Shown here in pieces: positions 31,650 through 42,272 of a DNA stretch of 64,000 nucleotides. Position numbers and translations under genes: made by a program. Origin of the DNA: Trichaptum fuscoviolaceum. Taxonomy: Eukaryota; Basidiomycota; Agaricomycetes; Hymenochaetales; Trichaptaceae. The DNA lies in assembly GCA_910574455.1 (NCBI GenBank), contig CAJSYZ010000007.1:3107773-3171772 (forward strand). The letters are read 5' to 3'. Position 1 is the stretch's first letter; each line of letters opens with the position of its first letter. The notes beneath the pieces were generated by a model, which saw only the letters and a list, made by a program, of their open reading frames with translations, made no database searches and was not told where the DNA came from.

Positions 31650-33240
31650 GATCAATGTTTTGCGATCAATGTTTTGATCAAAGGCGTAGTTTTCCCCAAT
31701 GTCACATTACGAGGTGTGCAAACCTTTTCTTTCATCACGCCCATCTTTAGTGAAACTGTCTCGACCCGCAGAGCCCGAAGTGGAGCAATTCGAGGACGAT
31801 CCTCTGGAGTATGTCCGAGTCGACCTTACTTTCGCGGCCTCCTCTTCGTCCATCGGCGGACTGACTGCGGAGAGCACCACGCGGCGTCAAGCCGCAGCCG
31901 ATGTCCTCCGTGCGCTCGTTGCCTCAGGTTTCGAGGCTGAGAGGACCGAAGTCATCTTGACGTTGATCGGTAACGGACTGGAGGAGTACAACAAAAAGAA
32001 GGGAGATGAAGAGAGCTGGAAGAGGAAGGATGAAAGTGTGTATCTGCTTACGGCGGTGGCAACGGTTGGTGCAACCGCTCAGGTGAGTGAAGCGGTTCAT
32101 TCAGAAGGAATTGTGAATAACATTGGCAATCAGTAGCAAGGAGTCACAAGCACGAATGCTCTTGTGGATGTCGTCCAGTTCTTCTCTCAGCACGTATACG
32201 AGGACCTACAGGCCGATGAAAACTCCGTGCATCCAATTCTCCAGGTTGATGCAATTCGCTTTTTGTACTCCTTCCGAGGTCAGGTGCGTGACTATCTTTC
32301 AATCACACAAGACGAGCGTTAATCAACTGTGCAGCTCACAAAGGAGCAACTCCTCTCCATCCTCCCTCTTCTCGTTTGTCATCTGCGGTCAACCACCTAT
32401 GTCTGCTCTATGTATGCAGCGACAACCATTGAGCAGATTTTGTTCATCAAGCGCGGCTCATCTTTACTGTGCGTAACGCGATTGCTTGAGGCGAATATCC
32501 TCTGACGATTTCAGCAGCTTCAACCAGGAAGACATTCGAGAGCTTGCACCTGAGATCATTAACACATTACTCGCAAACATTGAGGTGGGTGGACGCCGGA
32601 AAAAATTGCAGAAAACGACCATCTAATGAAATGTAAGCTCACAATTATCCCGAGAATAGATTCTCCTTAATCGTATCTGTGCCACTCCTAGGTGTCATGC
32701 GTGTTATTCTGACCGCGAGGTCAGTGATAGCCTCAGAAAATGAACGACTGTTACACCGTCTCGTCGCTATCCTTGCTGCGATCTGCAAGAACCCAAACAA
32801 TCCAAACTTCGATCAATAAATCTTCGAGAGTATCTCTGCTTTAATAAGGTGAGGAATCTTCAAATCGAAAAATACAACATGTCCTGATCATTGACTTATA
32901 CAGGGTTTACGGTTTGATCATCGCGTCAAACACTGGCAACATTCGAACAGGCTCTGTTTGACCCATCTACAATCATTCTACAGCAGGACATCGATCGTGA
33001 GAAGCCTCCCTTTCAGGAACTCACAGCAACTGACCCATCATCTATGCAGAATTCATTCCTTACATCTTCCAGATCCTCTCGCAGATGCTCGAGCTCCACG
33101 ATGGCGATGTTCCTCATGATTGCTACTCCATCCTCCTGCTGTTTTCCGGCTCGCACGTGTCTATAGGCTGGCAGGTGACGAGATGAAGGCTGCACAGATG
33201 TTGGCCATTGCGTGCGACATGTTGTTCAAGAGCCTGAGCA
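31650..33240 (+). pseudogene. CSE1/exportin-2 fragment, copy 3 (C-terminal extension)
   Basis: Starts at KGVVFPNVTLR and has the best-kept middle region: VEQFEDDPLEYVRVDLTF, EEYNKKKGDEESWKRKDESV, YLLTAVATVGATAQ, intron, TSTNALVDVVQFFSQHVYED and VHPILQVDAIRFLYSFRG. Then exons LTKEQLLSILPLLVCHLRST, YAATTIEQILFIKRGSSLL and QEDIRELAPEIINTLLANIE. Further pieces to about 33170 (ATFEQALFDPSTIILQQDID, IPYIFQILSQMLELHDGD in part) carry stops. Introns are kept. It covers the part following that in copies 1 and 2, so together the three copies represent much of one gene. Confidence 0.8.
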
Positions 33241-33980
33241 AGATTTAGCGCCTGGTAGCCCCGGACAAGGATACAGCGGGGAAGGTGGGTGGGGACGAGA
33301 TGGACGAAGGGTGATGACACTTGTCGAGCACTGCGGCGAGAATCTGTTGCAAAATTCGTGGTAATGGTGTGACTAATTTGCTGTACATGGACAAGCATTC
33401 CCCCTCTACTTCACTTTTCAGCATTGTTGTGCACCCTATAGCTCTACTTGATAATTTACATGTTGTATGTATTGCTATCATCAGGTCATGGTGTGAAGGG
33501 AAGGGAGGACCTGCATGGTAAACGGAAAGGCAGGAGAAGAGCACCGGAGTGGTCAGTGATAGGACCGTGATGCCAGTGGTGGCGCAACAGGCCCATTACT
33601 GCATTTTCTGCCAATCTGGTGCACCTCGGACGGGTGTGTAATGGCCCACTTCTTCACTCCAGCAAATGCATACTACCAATGGTCAACTGAGTCACCCCTC
33701 CCACCTTTGCCTGCAGTCACTCCATTGACAAGGCGCAACTAGATAACAGTTCCTTTACACCCTTCCCTGGGTAGCGGGCTCTGCTGTGAGGAACTCACAG
33801 CCACTAACTGCTTGTTTGTGAGAGCATCTTGAGGTTTTGTTGCGTCGACACTGTTTTGCGGCTCGAAGTCGTCCTTGTTGTTGTGGTCGACTCAAAAATT
33901 GACACGTGACGCGTCGCGAAACGTCCAAATTTGGAAGTAATTATCACATTTGGACTTAATCCCCTTAACTAACTTAACAC
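33241..33980. other. No gene recognised; includes the left half of a spacer module
   Basis: Short frames on both strands only. At 33769-33778 GGGTAGCGGG with GCTCTGCTGTGAGGAACTC is present, but the CCCGCTACCC partner and everything after it is replaced by TGTGAGAGCATC. GACGCGTCGCG lies near 33910. Confidence 0.5.
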
Positions 33981-34158
33981 TTAATGAACCGGTTCTGAAC
34001 CGGTTCAAGGCGGTTCGGACATTTTCCCCAGGGGCCTGAACCGCGAACCGAACCCCGGGGACAATGCCGAACCAAGAACTGAACCGGGCCAGAACCTGGT
34101 TCGGTTCGGGGTCCGAACCGGTTCAATGTGGTTCATGAACCGAACTTTTGCAACACTA
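33981..34158 (-). repeat. Right end of the giant element: GAACCG-rich subterminal array
   Basis: About a dozen GGTTC/GAACC words in both orientations, including GAACCGGTTC palindromes near 33983, lead to GAACCGAACTTTTGCAACACTA, the inverted copy of the left tip. The flanking CACCTGAG follows at 34159-34166. Confidence 0.75.
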
Positions 34159-34166
34159 CACCTGAG

Positions 34167-34586
34167 AAGCACTTTACAAGAGGCCAAAAGTGGAGTGCTT
34201 CGCAGGGGGATCCGCGGTTTTGATGAACAAAGGCAAAAACTATACAGTACCAAGCCACTGGACCCTGATCCGACTAGGTCCGACCTATACCGCTGACGTA
34301 AGTCGGAGTTCGGGGTCCCGCTCTAGTCGGGGTCCCGCATCGGTAGAGCGGAGGTTCGAGTCGGAGTGGCGGAAGAAAGAAAGAAAGGAGAATTGTTTGC
34401 AGGGCGCTTGTCCTAGCGGCCGGCAAACATACAGGCAAGTAATCTATGCAAAAAGGAAGAGAATCGGAGTTAAAGAAAGTCCGGTTTCGGACCGGACATG
34501 TCGGGGATCCGACTCGGAGTGTGATCGTAAAAGAAAATAAAAGAAAAATAAAAGAAATAAAATAACCTGAGGCGGATTCCTGACAG
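34167..34586. other. Flank and possible 5' intron of the downstream gene
   Basis: AAGCACTTTACAAG right after the target duplication matches GAAGCACTTTACAAG at about 17797, so the pre-insertion site held two copies of this word. GTCCGAC, GGTCCCGC and GACTCGGAG words recur at 34270-34510. No protein is recognised. Confidence 0.4.
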
Positions 34587-37500
34587 CGGGATGAGGCATT
34601 GAAGGAGAAGGAAGAGAAGGAAAAGCAGAAGGAAGAGCGGGCAGCTTTCCGCAGAGCTGCGGCCCAGCAAGTCGTGGTTGCGAAAGAGAGGAGAAAACAC
34701 GCTGCGGAGCAAAAACGGGCAGCAAAAGAACAAGAGGCAGCTGACAAGGTTTGCAAGAAGGTGACTGCAGCAGAGAACCAAGAAGCAGTGATGCTAGAGA
34801 CCGTAGAGCTTGAAAACAACTTGTCGAAGGCTCTTGAGACACGCACCCAGATGGGCTCAACAGTGCCCAAACTCACTGGCAAACGTGGACGTAGAAAGCC
34901 AAAAGGCGAAGCTAGTTGTAAGTCTTCAACTTTAGATCAGTGATGACACAGATTTGAACTGGCATAAACAGACTCAAAGAACGATGTTAAAGACATATCG
35001 GATTGTGAAGATGGACACAACGAAGACTTGGATATTCGTGAGTAACATTGCCTATACATTTTCAGACGATCTCAAAGCTTGGAGGTTGAACCCTGTGACT
35101 CACGTTAATGCGAAGCAGCGAGTATGGATGAGCCAAACAGGAAGCCTGCAAAAAAAGCTAGGAAAGAAGATTCCAAAGGTGAACTTCCATTTCGCACACG
35201 TGTGCAGACCGCAAAGATGTCCAGGTCTGCCGCCACTCCCAGCGACGCATTCTTTCACGCTCCTGCAGGACCGAACGAGAGTCTTTCTGGTGAAGAAACG
35301 GACATAATAGACTTGCCCGCTACGTCAAGGCGGAACGACAAGACAAAACGCCCTGTCAGGGCGCTTCGCAACACAGATGATTCCACTTTCATCAGTGAAG
35401 AGGGTGGAGGTCTTGAGGTGCCAGTGGCAGGGATAGACTCAGAAAGGATCAATTTGTGAGTTTGAAGTTTGAATCTTGCATTGCGTCTGAATCAGTATCT
35501 TGTACTGTCAAGTCAATGTAATGGTGAGTGCGATTAAACATCATCCCGACTACTAGTAGTAGTACTAGATTACTATTGAGCCTGCCACTCAGGCTGCCAG
35601 TGTTACTGCGGTCACGGTGCCAGCGGTTCAAGTTGACCGTGACGCTCCCGGGCCAAGACCCGACTTGGAAGTCCTTCACCTGCAATATTGACGCTCTTGT
35701 CCTTGTTACCACTGTATTATGAGCCTTGCTGACGCAAAGCTACACCAGACACACCATCTCATTGCCAGATGATGAAAACTTAAGTCCCTGGGAGGATGAA
35801 GGAGAAACAATCACCCTTACAAGCTATCATGGTGTAAAAAATAGCACAATCAGTGTGCAACAGAAGGCACATCTTGTCGATTTGGAATCAAATGTTGTGA
35901 GTTGACGGAGAATTAGAATGGCAAATGCAGTCTGAATAACTTGTTTATAGGGCGGAAGCAATCCGAAGAGGCTAACAAGGCCGGCTCAAGCTTGTGTGAG
36001 TACGACTTATTTCTGTTCGATTCACGTCAGTTACTCCATGACCGTTTGTTCATATTCCTTCGTTATTATTTATCTGCCAACTGCCGTGTCATGAACAGGA
36101 TGGAGGTAGCAGCAACCTCAACTCGAAGAAAAGGAAGTTATTGCATGACACTCTTTCCGGGTCGCAGGTTTCAACGGTAAGCGATGTCATATCATTTTTC
36201 ATTTTTCATTCTACTAAGCAATCCCTTCCCGTACTCGAGGATAAGAATAACAAGATAAAACCAGGTGGACAGGTGAGTGCCAGACAGCGAAGCACAGTGA
36301 TCTTCATTCTATATCCTTCATTGCTGAATTGGTATTTGCATAGGATGCAAACAAGAGGACTGCTAACTCGCAGCTTAGTGCACCGGTAAGTCTATCTTAT
36401 TTCAACTTCTCTCGTTCCCCCCCTTATTTATGGTTGTAAGGTGCGATCACTAGCTTTGGAACCCCGTGTACAGGTATGTGTGAGCGTCGATGCACCGTAG
36501 GCTCACTTCCGGTGCTCTCCTGTAGCAACTATTCGTTTCCTTCTTCACTTCGAGTCGATCGCTAATGTGTGCATATGAATAGGACATCACAGTCACAAAG
36601 AACGGAAAGAGGAAGTCGCCACCAGACACCAACTCTCAGGTTAATGTGGTAATTCTTCTACCTTCACGTGCAATGAATTCCTTCATTTCATGTTTACTTA
36701 ATTTAAACCATCTCAATAGGCTAATAAGACTGTCAAGATCAATAAGTCATTGTTGATTGACATGGGACACACAGGCCGGTGCCACAGTAAGTGTCAATTC
36801 TATGGTAATTGGCATTCAAGTTCGTATCTGATCAGGCGGAAAGGACTTGAGTAAGAAGAGGAACCCCTCTGATATTCCTTATCGGCCTGAGGCCGACACG
36901 ACGGTAAGTGCTTCTTTTCGATCTGCTCACTTGCCATGGATAACAGCTTTCTGATGTGTTGCAGCCGGAGATTGGATCCGCTACCTTTAATCGCAAGAGG
37001 CAGTTGCTGGTGGCTGATAATGAAGTAAGTGAGAGTCGATTGATACACTCTAAACGTGAGCATTCACCTTCTTTTCTTAATAGTCTGGTGGTCGAAAGAT
37101 GTCGTTAGCACCTCGAGCACCGTCGCTTGCAATGACGAGAGTGTTCTGCACCCCCGGACCCGAAGTGATAGTGACTGGGGCTTATCAAGGTCATCGCAAA
37201 GTCTCTCGGACTACTAGCTCAGTTTGTCAAATCAAATTCATTTCTATGACATATTTTGCTGATGTACGTATATGCAGACATCAGTGGGACTTGAGGACAA
37301 GGATCGAAATGAAGGAAGGGAAGGATCTCGCGTGCCAGGCAGGAAAAGGGCGACGAACCAGTGTCTCCCTCCCGGTACTCAGGCAGGATGGACTCATATT
37401 CTATTACCTTCACTATTTCGCGCAGTTGGAAAGTCCGTCACACCATGGCAAACCCCGGACAATAAGCTCATCAGCTCATTGTGGGGGAAAGTGTTTGATT

Positions 37501-38600
37501 CTGTGGAACTCATTTACGAAACTCAGTTCACCGATATCTGTTCTCTAGTTGAGTCATTTTTACTTATTCTCAAATCACCTTTACCAAATTGAGATGCAAT
37601 CCTCGTATTTCAGGCGGCCCAGAGATGCTCTGATAGCTGGCGCAAGAAGCTGTTTGAGAAAGCTGAGCAATCAGTTGCTAGTTTTATCAGCGGCGAACAA
37701 TCAAAGTCAATGCAAAACGAAGCAATTGTGAAGATGTTGCAGACGCTAGTTGACAAGAAGAAAGCCAAACCGTTTCTATGGGAAAGCTGGTATAGTATGG
37801 AGAGGGTAAGTAAAAGAGTATTTATTGTCGCATTTTGTGTCCATGCATTGACCCTAAATGTACAGAAGCAAGGACTGTTCTGCTCTGACCTTGTGGTCTC
37901 AGTGTTGTCCGTACACATTGTCTTGGCCATGGGTTGGCATAAAATACTGGACAGAAACACCATAGGAAAGCCTATCGGTGCCCTCGCCCATGCGGCAACA
38001 GCGGTATCTATTTTTTTCAGTACTTATATTGTCCTTATTCGCTGATCTTCTCATGGATAGGTCAAGGTTGCCATTGATAAACAGGTGGCTCGGTTGCAAA
38101 ATATCAAAGAAGAACTTGGCGGCGCTGAGTGGTATTTCACTAGCGCTCTGTGGCAGCCTCATACGGACGACTATGTTAACTTGTTGTCGAATCCCTCTTT
38201 CTTCACTGAATCAAACTGGGAAAAGGTTCGATCCCGCCTCCTAGCTTACGATGCCAGTACAGATATCGATACGAGAAAGAACACCGAACTTGTTGGATCG
38301 GGTATCACTGGCAGGGACTTTTCCTTGTATTTTGACGTTGTAGATGCAGATTCGACCTGCGAGAAAGCGTATGACGAAGGCGCTGATAATTGGGAAGACG
38401 GAACCGACGGAACCGACAATAAGGGCAAAGAGCGTGAGGGGGCTGAGTATAGAGGCGAGGTGGAAGGTGATGCAGAGGACGAGCATGCTAATGCTGAGGG
38501 TGACGACAACCTGAGCGAGAGCGGGGACGAGGGTGTTGACAAGATTGAGGGCGAGGGCGAGGGCGAGGGCGAGGGCGAGGGCGAGGGCGAGGGCGATGAC

Positions 38601-38677
<77 letters not shown>

Positions 38678-38765
38678 TGAGGACGAGGATTTAGGTGGAG
38701 ATGGTGATCATGAGGAGGACGACGCTTCAAAATGGGATTCGGCTACGGACTGCGTAGACTTCTAA
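34587..38765 (+). CDS. Many-exon gene of an uncharacterised Agaricomycete family with Gly-Glu tail
   Basis: First visible exon 34587-34917 (DEALKEKEEKEKQKEERAAF and a long Ala/Lys/Glu coiled coil), then 34972-35037 (SKNDVKDISDCEDG). Following exons include RKPAKKARKEDSKGELPF, DDENLSPWEDEGETITLT, a series of very short Lys/Asn-rich exons (SNLNSKKRKLLHDTLSG, DITVTKNGKRKSPPD, NKTVKINKSLLIDMGHTG), a folded part (PWQTPDNKLISSLWGKVFDS, KLFEKAEQSVASFI, NTIGKPIGALAHAATA) and last exon 38061-38765 (VARLQNIKEELGGAEWYFTS). It ends in an acidic GEGE/DEDE tail. At least 14 exons with GT-AG borders can be chained; intron sizes are mostly 45-90 bases. It resembles multicopy hypothetical proteins of mushrooms; no function is known to me. 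Its N-terminal exon may be at 17554, cut off by the giant element. Confidence 0.65.
38549..38693 (+). repeat. Coding microsatellite (GAGGGC)n and (GAGGAC)n
   Basis: Hexamer GAGGGC repeats encode Glu-Gly, interrupted once by GATGACGACGGC, then switch to GAGGAC repeats encoding Glu-Asp. Expected to be length-polymorphic. The reverse strand gives artificial Pro-Arg frames. Confidence 0.9.
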
Positions 38766-39716
38766 GGGCAAATCGATCACTGGTGAGCCTCTTCTTTTCG
38801 TTTCTGTCCGTGAGCTCAATATTATATTAGCATCGACTTGCAGAGCAGCCTTCGTTTCTACTGGTACGCCAAAGAACATGCAGAATTGAAGGCACGGCAG
38901 CGAAATGTGGCCTGCCACTGCCCGTCACGGCAGAGGTTCGGGATAATGTCGTGGCGGATCCCATGATTGCGACTGCTATGCTTAGTCTTGCGTAAATGAC
39001 TGATGTACTTGAACGCTGAGGCACTGATAGCTACATAATGTTGTCTTATATATTTCTGATGCAATGAAATACTTGGATCGTTCTTATGCACTTAGACTCT
39101 TGAGCACTGCAATTTGTCTTACAACACTTGTCTACTGCTGTAATTAAAGGATGATACACTGGAGCACTGGGGTGCAGAATGCCTGAAACACTTAGAGCAC
39201 TGATTCAGCCATCTTTCCTTATTTAAGCCAGCCCGCACTTATTTCAGCCAACTTGTCCTGAATAATGGGAGGACATGCATGAATAAGTAAAGCTTGCCTT
39301 ATTTAAGACTTCAGTCTCTCAGGACGTTTAAGTAACACTTAAGTCACTTTCAGCAGAAAGTAGTTTCCCTGATGTCAACCGAGTCTGTATAAATAACGCC
39401 AAACAAACATCATTGCCACTCGAAAAGAAAGAATCCACGATTGCGCTTTCCAACACGGATAGTTAAACTACAGTCAGTGCTGTATAGAGAAAAGGATCTG
39501 GCGTTCACAAGAGGAGTATTCTCAAGAATGCAATATTTTCAAATTTACGCGTATGCGAATCTCTACTCATAGCACAATGTATGCACTGGCTGCAAGAGCA
39601 TCACACATTCATAGTAGTAGTTTCCAATATAGCAAGTAAACTGAGAGAAAACCTTCTGAGCCCGAAGACCATGACATAAATGCATTATCGTACACTTCAT
39701 ACACTTATGGATCACC
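38766..39716. other. Intergenic, no gene
   Basis: A/T-rich DNA with repeats of CACTTAGA, GAGCACTG and TTATTTAAG words (39090-39380), similar in vocabulary to 300-600. Probably the 3' flanks of two convergent genes. Confidence 0.4.
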
Positions 39717-41027
39717 CTACAATCCACCTAAGATATTTCTGCTGGACGTCAGCTCCGCTCCCAGCTTATATCCAAGAACCTGATAAGAGCGTATGATAAG
39801 CTCCAGGATCACACAAAGAGTATCTTTCGTACCTTATCCCAATCCAGTTTCTGCCTGGTCAGCGGTAGCGCTCTTCGTAAGCCTTTGAAGGTCTTCTCTG
39901 CCATTTCTTGGTACGCATCATTCAAGGAGACCTGATATTTTCCCTCCTCGTTTTCGACAAGGACAAGAAGTTTTTCTGCTTTCTGTTTTGGAGGAGAAGA
40001 GATGACGGCAGGCGGAAGTGCGAACGATGAATCATGAGTCGTAGATAATTGAACCTAATAACCATTGCGTTCGCCGTCGGCAATGAGTAGTCAGAGGCGA
40101 GTGGAGAGAGTAAAAGACGAACATTTCCTTGCTCATAGTAGTGCACATTCACCAGTATCTTCCCTTCAACTTTGTTCCCTTCCAAATCTATTCTGTACTC
40201 AGAACGCCATCTTCCAGACCTATTGTGTTCTCAATTTATTAGAATACTTGTCGGGCACAGGGTAAGTACCAGTAATTTTGAGGGTTGTATTTGTTTGCAA
40301 CAATCTGGACGATAAATTTGCTCGAAGAGCCGGGGGTGGCAAAGACCGTTGTAACGCCACCAAGAAAGTGATCGGCGAGATAAGTAATTGTGGCTGCCTC
40401 TAAAGCAGAGCTGAACCAACAATACATTAGCACATATTCAGGAAGAAGCAAGCGTGGACATACCGGAAGGTCTCAGCCTCTTCATCGACCTCGTATGGTC
40501 GTGGATCTGATGCTTCCTGGGTGCTACCACTCAATCGGAGATATCCCAGGTTCAGTCAAACATGATTGCGTACCAGTCTCAGATGGTCAAATGCGAATGT
40601 GGTCTTCGAGCGAGGGTCAAGAAATCTTTCTTCCTCTCCATCCTTTTGAATGCGCCCAGCTTCACTAACAATCACCTATGAGTCGCAGAATACAAGCGCA
40701 TATACAAGGAACTTCATCAGTCACTCATACTGCGTGGGGTGGGTTCAGAAGGGAATGCACACCTGATGTTCACATCCTGGTACATCTGCGGTGATGAACT
40801 GCTCAAGGTTATAGGTCTGTAGTGATGGCAGAACCCCGGCCTGCAGCGCCTCGTCGTCTGCGATGATGTCTCTTACGTCTACAGAGTAGCGATGATGGTC
40901 GATCAGCCTCAAATTATAGCTAGTAGCATTAACAACGAGATATACCATTCAGAACATCATTGATTTCTCCTGGGGGCGATTGCAGCAAGAAACCTGAGGC
41001 GATCTTGATACGTTCTTGTTGTTCCAT
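39717..41027 (-). CDS. CAP1: F-actin-capping protein subunit alpha
   Basis: CapZ alpha pairs with the beta subunit to cap barbed ends of actin filaments and block subunit exchange. Eight exons chain in phase: 40946-41027, 40763-40878, 40574-40675, 40464-40516, 40270-40410, 40123-40219, 39833-40054 and 39717-39779 (876 bases, 291 residues). Landmarks: MEQQERIKIASGFLLQSPPG at the N-terminus, DEALQAGVLPSLQTYNLEQF, ATITYLADHFLGGVTTVF, NYWSGRWRSEYRIDLEG, KVEGKILVNVHYYEQGNVQL, and the C-terminal actin-binding part EMAEKTFKGLRRALPLTRQK. The length fits the family (about 270-290). Every intron has GT-AG ends. One of the few fully intact housekeeping genes here; it is divergent from the Dabb gene at 41334. 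Confidence 0.95.
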
Positions 41028-41134
41028 CGCAGAGAGGAGCAACTTCGAGTATCTCTAGAAGTACGGAGCGAGAGGCAAATGCGAACTTGGCTGCGCGGCC
41101 AACTTGAAGTTCATTCAATGCTAACTTACTGAAT

Positions 41135-41172
41135 GCCAGTGTAGTATGTAGTAATATAGTACTATCACTGGC
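41135..41172. repeat. Inverted repeat GCCAGTG .. CACTGGC between divergent genes
   Basis: GCCAGTG-TAGTA at 41135-41146 pairs with TACTA-T-CACTGGC at 41160-41172 around an A/T-rich centre. The words match the CCAGTG/CACTGG tracts elsewhere in the window. It may be a tiny MITE-like remnant in the promoter region of the capping protein gene and the Dabb gene. Confidence 0.55.
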
Positions 41173-41333
41173 ACGGGATTTGCCGATCTACAAAACTTGA
41201 AGTGACCACACATAGTACTATACTATTCTGGGCTATACTAGTAGGCTATTATTAGGGAATACAATCTGCCTACCCCCGCACCCTTTACTACAATCCTCCC
41301 AAACTCGGCTTTCTGGGGACATCTTCATCGAAA

Positions 41334-41812
41334 ATGACTATCTACCATATAGGTATGAGACCATTGAGCTGAGGTCTTTACTCATCATAATCAACTTTCT
41401 CCCCAGTCCTTATCAAGTTCACTGCGCAAGCAACACCTGCTCAAAAACAAGCTTGGTATGAAGGCATAACGTCACTGTCTTCTAGCATTCCGGAGATCAA
41501 AGAGATAATCAGTGGAAAGAAGCTCCCGCACTTTAAGGATGGAGGCTGGGACAACGGTAAGCACACCAGCTTCCATTGCCTCGTCCTTCTATGTCTCGGT
41601 TCTGAGTCGAATTATATAAAGGCGTGATTATGAAGTTCGATAACGAGAACGATCTTCGGACATACTCTGCTGCAACGCCCCATACAGACTACCAGAAAGC
41701 TACAGCGGAGCAAACAGCCGGTGCGTGTAGTAACAAGCAAATGCACTTTACTGGAACTCACCTACATCGATTTCTTTCGTAAGACAAACTCATTTTCGAC
41801 ATACAAGCATAA
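41334..41812 (+). CDS. Stress-responsive A/B barrel (Dabb) domain protein
   Basis: Four exons: 41334-41352, 41407-41556, 41622-41720 and 41784-41812 (297 bases, 98 residues). The protein begins MTIYHIVLIKFT and has the single Dabb ferredoxin-like fold: strand IVLIKFTAQATP, helix QKQAWYEGITSLSSSIPEI, then GVIMKFDNENDLRTYSAATP followed by H-x-DYQKA, the usual YxxxxxH ending. Such small dimeric barrels are found alone in fungi and plants and include polyketide cyclase-like enzymes; the substrate of this one is unknown. Introns are 54-65 bases with clean GT-AG ends. It appears intact. Confidence 0.85.
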
Positions 41813-42272
41813 ATAGTTTTGGCAACCTGCTTTTCTGTAACAGCACGTACATGCACACAGGGAGCAAATCATGCGATACAACACCGTAGCATCGTCGCCA
41901 TTATGCTTCTTCATAATGATATTAAACTCGAGCCAGTCGTGAATCTATGATTATAACGGCTGGTTTACAAGTATAAAATATAATGTGGAATACCTTCCAA
42001 AGTGAGACTGCCAGCAAACTGGATACTGGAAGGTGAATTAACAAGTTGATAGTGTTACTATGTATATGTACCCGGGTTGAACCTGCGTTAACATCTCATC
42101 TAATAGGGCATTTGACATATAAATGAAAAAGGACAACATATATACAGGAACATTATCAATGCATGCACACGACGAACCAAACGGCGGAACATCGAACAAA
42201 TGCTCGACGCAGGTCTTAAGGTAGAGATCCCCCCCATTGGAGGTTTATGACTTCGACAGTCACGAGCACCGA
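41813..42272. other. Intergenic between convergent genes
   Basis: No coding signal. A/T-rich, with no repeats shared with the rest of the window. Confidence 0.4.

Larger units (their letters stand above)
17862..34158. mobile_element. Giant hAT-like non-autonomous element carrying a mosaic of gene fragments (16.3 kb)
   Basis: The left end reads TAGTGATGCAAAAGTTC. The right end, reverse-complemented, reads TAGTGTTGCAAAAGTTC (16 of 17 match). The 8 bp outside both ends are identical, CACCTGAG, at 17854-17861 and 34159-34166. TAGNG ends with an 8 bp duplication are what hAT transposition leaves. Both end regions are full of GAACCG/CGGTTC words. No hAT transposase frame is visible inside. The interior carries pieces of CSE1 (three times), TFIIB, septin, GATA-finger and BSD2 genes separated by recurring hairpin-promoter spacers. 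An alternative is two solo elements whose ends happen to share the same 8 bp, which is unlikely by chance. Confidence 0.75.

Noticed and set aside
17862..34158. Helitron as the carrier of the gene mosaic
   Set aside because: No TC start, no CTRR end behind a short 3' hairpin, and no Rep/helicase frame; the 8 bp duplication with TAGTG ends fits hAT instead.
33981..34158. Stand-alone MITE at the right end
   Set aside because: Only one TAGTG tip is present here; the matching tip and duplication are at 17862, so it reads better as the end of the large element.
34290..34365. tRNA-like text (GGTAGAGCGGAGG, GGTTCGAGTC)
   Set aside because: A D-arm-like and a T-arm-like word are present but too close together, with no anticodon arm or acceptor stem between or around them.
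38488..38730. Pro-Arg-rich frame on the minus strand
   Set aside because: It is the complement of the coding GAGGGC/GAGGAC microsatellite and has no independent support.
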